From Bin107 sp965221655 (GTDB taxonomy: Bacteria > UBA8248): DNA of 64,000 nt. The position numbers and the translations under genes were made by a program. The number at the start of each line of letters is the position of its first letter. Within the stretch, counting starts at the first letter, position 1. The notes under the pieces were generated by a model that was not told where the DNA came from, made no database searches, and saw nothing but the letters and a program-made list of their open reading frames with translations. The stretch spans positions 1,984,001 through 2,048,000 of the forward strand of contig OZ244906.1 of the NCBI GenBank assembly GCA_965221655.1, given 5' to 3'. Of the stretch, positions 51,645 to 60,377 are shown one piece after another.

Positions 51645-52142
51645 ACCCCCGCACGATTTTTCATCACAGCACCTGCCCACAGCATAAGCCCCTGGAACCG
51701 AAAACGGCACCGCAGCGGCAGTCCGCGGAACTTACCTGCGAAGTTTACGCGCGCGAAACGCCGCCTTTCTATCCACAAGGGGCGGATGCACCCGGACTCT
51801 ATTTTCATTAACCAGTTGTATTATATGGGGTACCGCGCTCGCCCCCATCTGGATAACCTGTGCGCAATATTTCGCCTCAAAACCCATATATCGTGTATCG
51901 CCCACTCTAAAACACTATATTTTGTATGAAATGCTTGACACAAGCGCCGGAGCACACTATATTCCGCAATGCTGGACTGGTTATCCCTTCGGGCATCGCC
52001 TGTCCTCTCCCACCGAAGATGCCCTGCTCTCTCCCAAGGGGCCCTCTTGCAGGGCCCTGAAATACTGCCTGGGCACAGAAGGAAACCCCCGCCGCGCGGA
52101 CGCAAAACCCCCCATCGCGAGGGGCGCGCAGAGGTGTCCGGC
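51645..52142. other. Intergenic region with orphan promoter and possible small RNA
   Basis: 498 bases without a convincing protein gene. The middle is A+T-rich and contains an excellent promoter (51935-51963) pointing right. Downstream of it, 51990-52060 can form GGGCATC with GATGCCC and GGGCCC with GGGCCC hairpins. At the right end, CCCC-TCGCGAT-GGGG followed by GGTTTT on the minus strand may terminate hflC transcription. Confidence 0.45.
51935..51963 (+). promoter_or_regulatory. Near-consensus sigma70 promoter without a downstream gene
   Basis: TTGACA at 51935-51940, 17-nt spacer, TATATT at 51958-51963. Transcription would begin near 51970 and run toward the 3' end of hflC on the opposite strand. 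No reading frame after it looks like a gene, so a non-coding RNA is possible. Confidence 0.6.
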
Positions 52143-53051
52143 CTATTCGGATTTTTTGGGAGTGCTGTTTCGCGAACCTTGCAGGAATCGCAGGAAATCG
52201 CTGTTTCCGGGAAGCAAGAGCGTGGTCTTGTCCTTGAGCGAGGAGCGGTAGACTTCGAGGCTCTTCCAGAAGGCGTAGAACTCCTCGTCGCGGCCGAACG
52301 CCTGGGCGTTGATGGCGATGCTCTTCGCGTCGCCCTCGCCCTTGGTGGTTTGTTCCTGTTCGTAGGCGACGGCGAGGAGCACGTCGCGCTCCCGGTCGGT
52401 TTCCGCGCGTATCTTCTGGGCCTGCTCCTTGCCCTCGGAACGATACTGGCGGGCGATGCGCTCGCGCTCCGCCTGCATGCGCCCGTAGATGGCCTTGAGG
52501 TTCTCGGCGGGCAGGTCGGCGCGCTTGAGCCGCACGTCCACGATTTGGATGCCGTATTCGCGCGCCTTCTGGTCGCTCGCCAAGGTGACCCGCGCCATCA
52601 ACTCCGCGCGCTCTTTCGCCACGATGTCTATCAGATCCTTGCGCCCCAGCTCCAGGCGCAGTTCGCTGTAGATGATGTCGTCGAGCCGCGCCTGCGCGCC
52701 CGACTCGTTGCGCACCGTGCGCAGAAACTGCAAGGGGTCGATGATGCGCCAGCGCGAGAAGTTGTCCACCACGAGGGTCTTCTTGTCCTGGGTGATGATC
52801 TCGGTGGGGTTCGAGTCGTACTCGAGCAGGCGACGGTCGAAAAATGAGAGTTGCTCCATGAACGGAACCCGGTAGTGCAGCCCTGCGTCGCGCAAAACGC
52901 GTACGGGCTTGCCGAAGCGGGTCACGACCGCCTGGCTGTCCTCGCGAATGGTGAACAGGAACGAGTTGAGCCCCAAAAAGACGAGCACAACGAGGACAAG
53001 CAGGACGATTGTCTTTTTGGGCACCTGAAGGGCAGCAGCCTCCTGACTCAT
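52143..53051 (-). CDS. hflC: HflC, SPFH-domain modulator of FtsH
   Basis: 302 residues. N-terminal helix near 14-32 (TIVLLVLVVLVFLGLNSFLF), SPFH/Band 7 domain (RFGKPVRVLRDAGLHYRVPF, RWRIIDPLQFLRTV, DIIYSELRLELG) and a coiled-coil region EYGIQIVDVRLKRADLP. With HflK it forms a periplasmic-facing cage around FtsH. The ATG overlaps the hflK stop by 4 bases. Confidence 0.95.
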   Translation of the reverse strand: MSQEAAALQVPKKTIVLLVLVVLVFLGLNSFLFTIREDSQAVVTRFGKPVRVLRDAGLHYRVPFMEQLSFFDRRLLEYDSNPTEIITQDKKTLVVDNFSRWRIIDPLQFLRTVRNESGAQARLDDIIYSELRLELGRKDLIDIVAKERAELMARVTLASDQKAREYGIQIVDVRLKRADLPAENLKAIYGRMQAERERIARQYRSEGKEQAQKIRAETDRERDVLLAVAYEQEQTTKGEGDAKSIAINAQAFGRDEEFYAFWKSLEVYRSSLKDKTTLLLPGNSDFLRFLQGSRNSTPKKSE

Positions 53052-54091
53052 TGTTTAGTCACCCCTTCAAGAGCGCCTCCGCGCAGGGGAAGGATGGGCA
53101 GCACGCCGGACTTGCCCTGGTCCATGATGACCTTGTCCACCGTCGGCATCACCTCCTGCATCATCTCGAGATAGAGCCGCTCCCGCGTAATGGCGGGGGC
53201 CTTCTCGTATTCCTTGAGGGTGGCGATAAAGCGGTTCGCGTCGCCGCGCGCCTGGCGCACCTTCGTCTCGCGGTAGGCTTCGGCCTTGCGCAGAATGGTG
53301 GCCACCTTCCCGCGCGTCTCGGGTATCACCTGGTTCTGGTAACCCTGCGCCTCGTTGACGAGGCGGTTTCTGTCCTCACGCGCACTCGCCACGTCCTTGA
53401 AGGCGTGGATGACTTCCTTGGGCGGGGTTACGTCCTGCAGCTGCACCGCCGCCACGCGCAGGCCCGTCTCGTAGCGGTCGAGTATCTTCTGCATCTCCAC
53501 CAGGGTTTCCTGCTGGATTACCCCCTTGCCCGTGGTGAGGGCCTCGTCGATGGGCTTGCTGCCCACCACCTGGCGGATGGCCGCCTCGGCGGCGTGCACC
53601 ACCGTCTCTCTGGGGTTGCGCACCTTGAAGAGGTATTTGTCCGCCTCCACGATGCGGTACTGGACGATCATGTCCACGTCCACCATGTTCTCGTCACCGG
53701 TGAGCATGCGGGATTCGTGGGGCTTGTCCGAATATCGCGCGGGCGGACCCGGATCGATGGTGCGAAAGCCTATCTCCACGCGCTTCACTTCCGTTACCTT
53801 CGGCGTGTAGGAGGTCTCTATGGGGAAGGGGAGGTGGTAGTTCAACCCCGAGGACACCACCCTGTCGATGCGCCCGAAGCGCAGGACGATGCCCTGCTCG
53901 TCCGGCCCGACGATGAAGATGCCCGAAGCCACCCAAATGAGCGCCACCAGGACGATCACGCCCGCCGTGGGCAACTTGAAGTTGGGCAGGCGAAACTGGG
54001 GCAGCTTGATCTGGGGGGGGACTCCGCCGCCTCCGCCGCCGCCCGAGCCACCCTGTCTTCTCGACTTGAACTCATCCCAATCCATCGGCAT
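53048..54091 (-). CDS. hflK: HflK, SPFH-domain modulator of FtsH
   Basis: 347 residues. Glycine-rich N terminus (RRQGGSGGGGGGG), a helix near 42-62 (TAGVIVLVALIWVASGIFIV), then the Band 7 domain with LRFGRIDRVVSSGLNYHLPFPIE and LTGDENMVDVDMIVQYRI. Partner of HflC in the FtsH-regulating complex. First gene of the pair; 102 bases separate it from the kinase gene upstream. Confidence 0.95.
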   Translation of the reverse strand: MPMDWDEFKSRRQGGSGGGGGGGVPPQIKLPQFRLPNFKLPTAGVIVLVALIWVASGIFIVGPDEQGIVLRFGRIDRVVSSGLNYHLPFPIETSYTPKVTEVKRVEIGFRTIDPGPPARYSDKPHESRMLTGDENMVDVDMIVQYRIVEADKYLFKVRNPRETVVHAAEAAIRQVVGSKPIDEALTTGKGVIQQETLVEMQKILDRYETGLRVAAVQLQDVTPPKEVIHAFKDVASAREDRNRLVNEAQGYQNQVIPETRGKVATILRKAEAYRETKVRQARGDANRFIATLKEYEKAPAITRERLYLEMMQEVMPTVDKVIMDQGKSGVLPILPLRGGALEGVTKQ

Positions 54092-54193
54092 GAGCGTTCT
54101 CCCTTAAAGCGACCAGGTTTCGTAAGGAGCACATGCACTCCTTTTCACAAACATCACCCTATGCGGGTTGCACCTGCAAGTCAACCAACAAAC

Positions 54194-55156
54194 TCAATCG
54201 ACGCGCACCGCCTTGCGAACGACTCCCGCGCGACGCCGCACGATGCGCCTGCGCGCGGGCAGCCCCTCCTGCGCGCCGCGTTTTTCCACCGCGCACGCCC
54301 CGGCGGCCACGGCGAAGCACACCGCCTCCTCAAACCCGGCACCCTCGGCGAGCCGCGCCGCAAGCGCTCCGCAAAAGGCGTCGCCCGCCCCCGTCGTGTC
54401 GAGAGCGCGCACCCCGCCGGGAGGCGAGAACACGCAGGCCGCATCCCCGTCCAGAAAAAAAGCGCCCCTGCTCCCCAGCGTGATGACGACGCGCGCAGGT
54501 CCGCGCTCTCTCAAGACGCGCGCGGCGCCCAGGAGTTCCTCCTCGCTTGCGGGCGGCCTCGCCAGCCCCGCCAGAAGTGCGGTTTCGGTTTCGTTGGGAA
54601 CCACCACGTCGGCGAGCCGCAGCAAATCAGGCGGCAGTTCGCGTACAGCCGGAGCAGGGTTCAGGACATTCAAGGCGCCGCGCTTTCTTCCCCGGCGAAA
54701 CGCGGCCACAACGCTCGCGGCGGGCACCTCGAGCTGGGCCAGCACCACCGCGCCGAAATCGAGAAGGTGCGTCTTGCCCCTCATGCGTCCGGGGGTGAGG
54801 AGGGCGTTCGCACCCGGCGCCACGGCAATCTGGTTCTCGCCGCCTTCTTCCACCACGATCAGCGCGGTGCCCGTGCGCGCCTTGCAAGTCAGCAACCCCG
54901 CGGGCGACACCCCGCTCTCGAGCAGACGGCGGCGGTAGGCCGCACCCCATGCGTCGTCTCCCAGCATGGCGAGGAAGCGCACCGAAGCCCCCGCGCGCAG
55001 GGCGGCTACGGCCTGGTTCGCCCCCTTACCGCCCCAGTGCTCGCGCATCTCCCCACCCAGGGCGGTCTCGCCCGCGCGCGGAAGCCGCCCGACGCGGACG
55101 ACCAGGTCCACGTTCGCACTCCCCACCACCAGGACGCCCGCTGCGTTACCCACCAT
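54194..55156 (-). CDS. PfkB/ribokinase family sugar kinase
   Basis: 320 residues. Start MVGNAAGVLVVGSANVDLVVRVGRLP, PfkB signature 1 around MREHWGGKGANQAVAALRAGASV, and signature 2 with the catalytic Asp in RALDTTGAGDAFCGALAARL. Phosphorylates ribose or a related sugar with ATP. It overlaps the nucleoside hydrolase gene upstream by 11 nt, which fits a pathway in which the hydrolase frees ribose and this enzyme phosphorylates it. Specificity is inferred from that pairing. Confidence 0.87.
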   Translation of the reverse strand: MVGNAAGVLVVGSANVDLVVRVGRLPRAGETALGGEMREHWGGKGANQAVAALRAGASVRFLAMLGDDAWGAAYRRRLLESGVSPAGLLTCKARTGTALIVVEEGGENQIAVAPGANALLTPGRMRGKTHLLDFGAVVLAQLEVPAASVVAAFRRGRKRGALNVLNPAPAVRELPPDLLRLADVVVPNETETALLAGLARPPASEEELLGAARVLRERGPARVVITLGSRGAFFLDGDAACVFSPPGGVRALDTTGAGDAFCGALAARLAEGAGFEEAVCFAVAAGACAVEKRGAQEGLPARRRIVRRRAGVVRKAVRVD

Positions 55157-56132
55157 CCGCCTCCCAGCCGCGGTAACGGCCCAGGTGCCGCAGGAAAAAC
55201 CCGAGAAAACCCTCGGCGTCCACATCGAGAGCCACGTCCACGGGCTTCTCGGCCCGGACACCCGGGCGCAGGTCCGCGAGCGTCATCCCGCGCGCGATGC
55301 CCGCGCCTGCGTCCACCTCGACGCGGCAGGGTCTGGTTTCGACAAAGTCGGGCCGCATCGCCACGCCGAGAGCCAGCGGGTCGTGGAGAATCACCTCCTC
55401 CACCCCCCTGCGCTCTTTGGCGAGCCCGGCGTAAGTCTCTACCAGATCGCGCATCGCCGCCCGGAACGCTCCTCCGCCCGCCAGCGTCTGCGCACCGAGG
55501 CAGACGCGCCTGGTTACGTCCAGGCCCACCATCGTGACGGGAAGCCCCGAGGAGAACACCTCCGCCGCCGCCTGCGGGTCGCAGTGGATGTTGAACTCCG
55601 CGGCCGCGGTGGCGTTTCCCGGCATCCGCGCGGCACCCCCCATGACGACGATGCGCGCGACGTGCGAGAACGCCCCGGGGTCGCGCCGCAGGGCCAGGGC
55701 CAGGTTCGTGAGCGGCCCGAGCGTTACGATCGTCAGGGCGGGGCCGCGTTCGCGCGCCGCCTCGATCATCACCTCGCAAGCGGGTTGCGCACTCCCCGGG
55801 TAGAGGGCCGGTGCGCTTTGCGCGTCGGCGAAGAGTGCGCCCAAACCCTCCGCCCCGTGAATCGCGCGCGACTCGGTGCGGTCGACGCGCCCCCCCTCCA
55901 GAGGCAACGCGGCTCCGGGGTGGAGGGGAACGTCGGGGAGGGGTTCGGGCAAATGCGCGCGCAAAAACGCAAGGAGCCTGCGCGCGTTGCGGTAGGCCAG
56001 GCGTGCGGAGACGTTGCCGTGCACCGTCGTTACGGCGACCCAGTCCAGGCGAGAAGACGCCAGACCCATCGCCAGTGCCAGGGCGTCATCCACCCCCGGG
56101 TCGCAATCCACCAGAACGCTTTGCGTCGCCAC
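55146..56132 (-). CDS. Inosine/uridine-preferring nucleoside hydrolase family protein
   Basis: 328 residues. The calcium site DxDPGxDD is present as VDCDPGVDDALAL at the N terminus, followed by IVVMGGA and AEFNIHCDPQAA, and a late HDPLALGVA. Hydrolyses the N-glycosidic bond of a nucleoside to base and ribose. GTG at 56132 has GGAGG 7 nt upstream and places the DxDPG motif at the usual residue 10. Translationally coupled to the ribokinase-like gene. Confidence 0.88.
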   Translation of the reverse strand: MATQSVLVDCDPGVDDALALAMGLASSRLDWVAVTTVHGNVSARLAYRNARRLLAFLRAHLPEPLPDVPLHPGAALPLEGGRVDRTESRAIHGAEGLGALFADAQSAPALYPGSAQPACEVMIEAARERGPALTIVTLGPLTNLALALRRDPGAFSHVARIVVMGGAARMPGNATAAAEFNIHCDPQAAAEVFSSGLPVTMVGLDVTRRVCLGAQTLAGGGAFRAAMRDLVETYAGLAKERRGVEEVILHDPLALGVAMRPDFVETRPCRVEVDAGAGIARGMTLADLRPGVRAEKPVDVALDVDAEGFLGFFLRHLGRYRGWEADGG

Positions 56133-56546
56133 TTTTGCACCTCCGCCTTGCGCAACGTGCTCCATTGAGGGTGGCCATCCGGCGGAGGCTTCGCCCGCCA
56201 CGCCCAAATTATTACATTTCACCGCAAGACGTAAGTCGCCCCACCCGCGGGCACCACAGGGAGGAGTGCGCGGCGAAACACACAACCATAAACATATCAA
56301 CTGCTTGTGAGATTCGCCGCGTGAAGATTCATTATTTATATTATTGCGCTCGGCGGAAACAAACTGCACAACCTTTTTTATTTCAATATTTTACAGAAAA
56401 ACGACAGTGCGCGGAATTGACAAGGCACACAATTTCATATACTTATGCGCAGTTATAGTATTTTCGGTGCAAGGAGCCGCCTTGAACGATGCCATGATTC
56501 GGTAATTTCCGATTCCCTCACAGAGAGGTTGTTCCACGCGCGAAAT
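56133..56546. other. A+T-rich divergent intergenic region
   Basis: 414 bases between the nucleoside hydrolase and the second hyuA. No gene seen. The part from about 56280 to 56460 is strongly A+T-rich. On the plus strand TTGACA at 56417-56422 with TATACT at 56438-56443 (15 nt) or TACTTA at 56440-56445 (17 nt) is a likely promoter for hyuA. Confidence 0.5.
56417..56443 (+). promoter_or_regulatory. Candidate promoter of hyuA (cluster 2)
   Basis: Perfect TTGACA at 56417-56422 and TATACT at 56438-56443; spacing is short at 15 nt, or 17 nt if TACTTA is used as -10. About 100 nt before the chosen hyuA start. Confidence 0.45.
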
Positions 56547-58646
56547 ATGGCCAGATCCGCTTCACCCTCCAGGTCAAGAAGACGCATCGTAGCCGCCATC
56601 GATATCGGAGGCACGTTCACCGATATCGCCATACACAACCCCTCGAACGGCAAGACCGCAGTGGGGAAGTACCTCACGACGCCCGACGACCCCTCCATCG
56701 GTGCGCTTGCGGGTTTGCGGACGCTGCTGGACGAGGAGAACCTGCGCTTCCGCGACCTCGGCCAGGCGATTCACGCGACCACGCTCGCCACCAATGCCAT
56801 CATCGAGAAGAAGGGCGCGGTAACGGGCCTGCTTGCGACGAAGGGTTTTGCCGACATACTGCTGATGGGCCGCGAATCGCGATACGACATCTACGACCTC
56901 GTACCCGAATTCCCCGAGCCGCTGGTGCCCGGCCCCCTGCGCCGCGAGTTGACCGAGCGCATCTCCGCCACCGGCGAAATCCTCCAGCCGCTGAGCACCC
57001 AGGAAGTAAAGGTGACGATTCAGGAGCTCGTCGAGAAGGGGGCGAAATCCATCGCCGTCTGCCTCCTGCACTCCTACGCCAATCCCGCGCATGAGGACGA
57101 GGTCGGCAAGGCGATAGCGGAATCGTTCCCCGATGTGAGTTTCAGCCTCTCCTCGCAGGTATGCCCGGAGATCAGGGAATACGAGCGCACCTCCACCACG
57201 GTGGCGAACGCCTACATACAGCCCATCGTCTCGAAATATCTCGAGGACCTGGAGGTCAACCTCGACAAGGTCGCACTCTACATCATGCTCTCGAACGGCG
57301 GCGTCGCCACGGCGCAATCCGCCGCGCACAGCCCCATCCGCATGTTCGAGTCGGGTCCGGCGGCGGGAGCGATATCCGCGGCCTACTCCGGCAAGCTCGG
57401 CGGATTCGAGAACCTCCTCGCCTTCGACATGGGCGGCACCACCGCCAAGTCGTGCATCATCGAAAACGGCGAGCCGCACTTGGCCGTCGAGTTCGAGATC
57501 GCCCGCGTGAAACGCTTCACCAAAGGCAGCGGCATGCCCATCAAGGCGCCGTGCATCGACCTCATCGAGGTGGGGGCGGGGGGAGGCAGCATCGCGCGCA
57601 TCGACGACCTGGGGCTGCTCAAGGTCGGCCCCGATAGCCAGGGCGCCTGGCCGGGACCCGCCTGCTACGGCCTGGGGGGCGAGGAACCCACGGTCACCGA
57701 CGCGAACCTGCTGCTCGGCTACATCAACCCCGAATACTTCCTGGGCGGCAAGATGCCCGTCTATCCCGAAGCGGCGGAAGAGGCCATCGGCGCGAAAATC
57801 GCCGCGCCGATGAAGGTCGAGAACATCGAAGCTGCATGGGGCGTCCACGATCTGGTGAACGAGACCATGGCCGCCGCCGCGCGCATCAAGCTCTCAGAAC
57901 GCGGCAAGGACCCGCGCAACTTCACCCTCCTGGCGACGGGTGGAGCGGGGCCGGTCCACGCCTTTCGCCTCGCGCGCAAGGTGGGCCTCAAGCGCATCGT
58001 GTGTCCGCCCGCGGCGGGGCTGGCCTCCAGCCTGGGACTCCACACCGTCCCCTTCAAGGTCGACACCGTCGACAGCCGGGTGATACCCCTCCCCGAGGTG
58101 GACCTCCCCCGCCTCAACGAGACGCTCGCCCGGCGCGAGAAACGCATCCGCCAGGTACTCGCCGACGCGGGCGTGCGCGAACGCGCGATTCGCATCCAGC
58201 GCATGGCGGATATCGGCTTCGAGGGGCAGGGCTTCCCGCTTACCATTCCCATCCCGCGCGGGAAACTCACGCGCGACAGCCTGGCCAAAATCGCCGACGC
58301 CTACGGGGAGCACTACGCCTCCGCGCATGGGCGCGCTATCAAGGAGGTGCCCCTCCAGGTGTTCGGCTGGCGCATATTCGGCATGGGACCCGAGCCCAAC
58401 GTGCGCTTCGACTTCTCGAACCTGGCCGACAAGGACGTCAAGAACGCACTGAAGGGCAACCGGCGCATCTACATGCCCGAGAACAAGGGATTCCGGAAGG
58501 TGAACGTCTACGACCGCTATCTGCTCAAGCCGGGCCAGAAGTTCAAGGGTCCCGCGCTGATAGAAGAGCGCATGACGACGACCGTGGTCGGGCCGCGCTC
58601 GAACTTTCAGGTGGACAAGTTCCAAAACCTGATCATCGAACTCTAG
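56547..58646 (+). CDS. Hydantoinase/oxoprolinase family protein, subunit A (cluster 2)
   Basis: About 699 residues. ATP-site blocks VAAIDIGGTFTDIAIHNPSNGK at the N terminus and AFDMGGTTAKSCIIENG in the middle, FESGPAAGAISAA, and TGGAGPVHAFRLA. N-methylhydantoinase A-, oxoprolinase- or acetone-carboxylase-like function; which one is unknown. ATG at 56547 puts the motif at the normal distance; its ribosome site is poor and an in-frame ATG at 56445 is the alternative. hyuB follows 13 nt later. Confidence 0.87.
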   Translation: MARSASPSRSRRRIVAAIDIGGTFTDIAIHNPSNGKTAVGKYLTTPDDPSIGALAGLRTLLDEENLRFRDLGQAIHATTLATNAIIEKKGAVTGLLATKGFADILLMGRESRYDIYDLVPEFPEPLVPGPLRRELTERISATGEILQPLSTQEVKVTIQELVEKGAKSIAVCLLHSYANPAHEDEVGKAIAESFPDVSFSLSSQVCPEIREYERTSTTVANAYIQPIVSKYLEDLEVNLDKVALYIMLSNGGVATAQSAAHSPIRMFESGPAAGAISAAYSGKLGGFENLLAFDMGGTTAKSCIIENGEPHLAVEFEIARVKRFTKGSGMPIKAPCIDLIEVGAGGGSIARIDDLGLLKVGPDSQGAWPGPACYGLGGEEPTVTDANLLLGYINPEYFLGGKMPVYPEAAEEAIGAKIAAPMKVENIEAAWGVHDLVNETMAAAARIKLSERGKDPRNFTLLATGGAGPVHAFRLARKVGLKRIVCPPAAGLASSLGLHTVPFKVDTVDSRVIPLPEVDLPRLNETLARREKRIRQVLADAGVRERAIRIQRMADIGFEGQGFPLTIPIPRGKLTRDSLAKIADAYGEHYASAHGRAIKEVPLQVFGWRIFGMGPEPNVRFDFSNLADKDVKNALKGNRRIYMPENKGFRKVNVYDRYLLKPGQKFKGPALIEERMTTTVVGPRSNFQVDKFQNLIIEL

Positions 58647-58659
58647 GAGAGGTTGCGAC

Positions 58660-60321
58660 ATGGCCCGCAAGGGTATCGATTCGATTACGCTCGAGGTGCT
58701 CTGGAACCGGCTCATCGCCATCGCCGAGGAGGCCGCCACCGAGATCGTGCGCACCGCGTTTTCCACCACCATCCGCGAGTCGAGAAACTTCGCCATCGTC
58801 ATCCTGAACCCCGCCGGGCAGTCCATCGCCCAGGCGCGCTCGACCATGCCCAGCTTCGTGGGCGCGCTGCCGCTCACGGCGAAAAACCTCCTCGAAATTT
58901 TCCCGCAGGATAGCCTCGCCCCCGACGATCTCGTCCTCACGAACGACCCCTGGCTGGGTACGGGCCACTTACAGGACATCACCTCGCTCACACCGGTCTT
59001 CTACAAGAGGAAGCTCGTCGCCCTCATCGGCGTTACCACCCAGGTAACGGACATGGGCGGCAAGCTGCGCTCGCCCGAAGTCCGCGAAATCTATGAGGAA
59101 GGCCTCCAGATTCCGCCGTGCAAGTACATGTCGGGGGGCAGCATCAACGAGGACATCCTGCGCATCATCCGCAACAACGTGCGCCTGCCCAACCAGGTGG
59201 AGGGCGACCTGATCTCCCACATGTCGGGCGGGAGGCTCGCCGCGCGGCGCATCGGCGAGATGCTCGACGAATACAAACTCCCCGACCTCGAAGCCGCGGC
59301 CCTCACCATCTTCCAGCGCTCGGAGAACGCGATGCGCGAGGCCATCAAGAAGGTGGACGACGGCGAATACCGCTTCCAGGTTTCGACCGACGGATACGAC
59401 GAGCCGCTCGTCATCCGCGTGGAGGTGAAGGTGCGCGGCAGCAGCATTCTGGTCGACTACACGGGTTCCTCTCCCCAGGTCGACCGCGGCCTGAACTCCG
59501 TGCTCAACTACGTCTATTCCTACTCCGCCTACTCGCTCAAGTGCCTGTTTTGCCCCCAGGTGCCCAACAACGAGGGCAACTTCCGCCCCATCACGGTGTC
59601 GGCTCCCGAGGGGAGCATTCTCAATCCGCGCTATCCCGCACCCGTAAACGGACGCTCCATGGTGGGGCACTTCATCCCCTCGGCCATCTTCGGTGCGCTG
59701 TGCAAGGCGGTGCCCAACCTCGTACAGGCGGCCAGCGGCAGCCCCACCTGGGCCATCAACGCGGCGGGCATCACGCGCGAGAGCAAGCGCTTCGCGGGCA
59801 ACTTCTTCCTCCACGGGGGACAGGGAGCGGCGGAGAGACACGACGGGAGGGTGTGCCTCGACTTCCCCTCGAACACCTCGAACACGCCCATCGAAATTCT
59901 CGAGCATCTCGTTCCGCTGCTCATCGAGAGAAAGGCCTCCATCCGCGACAGCGGCGGGGCGGGCAAGTACACGGGCGGAAACGGCCAGCAGGTGATCGTC
60001 AAATCCCTTTCCGACGGCCCCGTGCTCCTCACTTTCATGAGCGAACGCACCCGGCATCCCGCCTACGGATTGTTCGGCGGCAAGAACGGGCGCGCGGGCA
60101 AGGTGACGCTCAACGGACGCCCCATCAACCCCAAGCGGCAGTGGGTGATGAACCAAAGCGACAGGCTCGTTCTGGAAGTGCCCAGCGGAGGCGGCTACGG
60201 CGACCCCAAGAATCGCTCTCCCCACGCCATCCGCCACGATTTACAAGAGGGGCTGCTCTCCATACAGAAAGCGCGCTCTGAATACAATTACGACGGAGAG
60301 TTCAGCGCCACCGACGTGTAG
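58660..60321 (+). CDS. Hydantoinase/oxoprolinase family protein, subunit B (cluster 2)
   Basis: 553 residues, normal HyuB length. N-terminal LEVLWNRLIAIAEEAATEIVRTAFSTTIRESRNFA, the DLVLTNDPWLGTGHLQDI block and the C-terminal SGGGYGDPKNRSPHAIRHDLQEGLLS. Works with the HyuA encoded just upstream; AGGAGAGG before the ATG overlaps the hyuA stop. Unlike the cluster 1 HyuB it has no C-terminal extension. Its last codons lie within a 24-bp tandem repeat. Confidence 0.9.
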   Translation: MARKGIDSITLEVLWNRLIAIAEEAATEIVRTAFSTTIRESRNFAIVILNPAGQSIAQARSTMPSFVGALPLTAKNLLEIFPQDSLAPDDLVLTNDPWLGTGHLQDITSLTPVFYKRKLVALIGVTTQVTDMGGKLRSPEVREIYEEGLQIPPCKYMSGGSINEDILRIIRNNVRLPNQVEGDLISHMSGGRLAARRIGEMLDEYKLPDLEAAALTIFQRSENAMREAIKKVDDGEYRFQVSTDGYDEPLVIRVEVKVRGSSILVDYTGSSPQVDRGLNSVLNYVYSYSAYSLKCLFCPQVPNNEGNFRPITVSAPEGSILNPRYPAPVNGRSMVGHFIPSAIFGALCKAVPNLVQAASGSPTWAINAAGITRESKRFAGNFFLHGGQGAAERHDGRVCLDFPSNTSNTPIEILEHLVPLLIERKASIRDSGGAGKYTGGNGQQVIVKSLSDGPVLLTFMSERTRHPAYGLFGGKNGRAGKVTLNGRPINPKRQWVMNQSDRLVLEVPSGGGYGDPKNRSPHAIRHDLQEGLLSIQKARSEYNYDGEFSATDV

Positions 60322-60377
60322 GATACCGCCGCCACCGACGTCTGGAATATCGCCGCCATCGACGCTAGGATATCGCC
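60307..60377. repeat. 24-bp tandem repeat, three copies, across the hyuB-dehydrogenase junction
   Basis: Three adjacent imperfect units at 60307-60330, 60331-60354 and 60355-60377 follow the pattern GCCACCGACGT, then 2-3 variable bases, then GGATATCGCC. The hyuB stop codon lies in the first unit and the last unit ends at the base before the next start codon. The dehydrogenase gene therefore has no clear ribosome site apart from the repeat. Confidence 0.85.

Noticed and set aside
51970..52120. selC (tRNA-Sec) in the structured intergenic region.
   Set aside because: No UCA anticodon loop or long tRNA-Sec acceptor arm was found; the hairpins do not form a cloverleaf.
51969..52847. A plus-strand open frame starting just after the orphan promoter.
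   Set aside because: Most of it runs antisense through hflC and the translation shows no protein-like pattern; a non-coding transcript is more plausible.
53009..55537. An 842-codon plus-strand open frame opposite hflC, hflK and the kinase gene.
   Set aside because: Low-complexity Arg/His/Ala-rich translation typical of a shadow frame; the minus-strand genes are clear.
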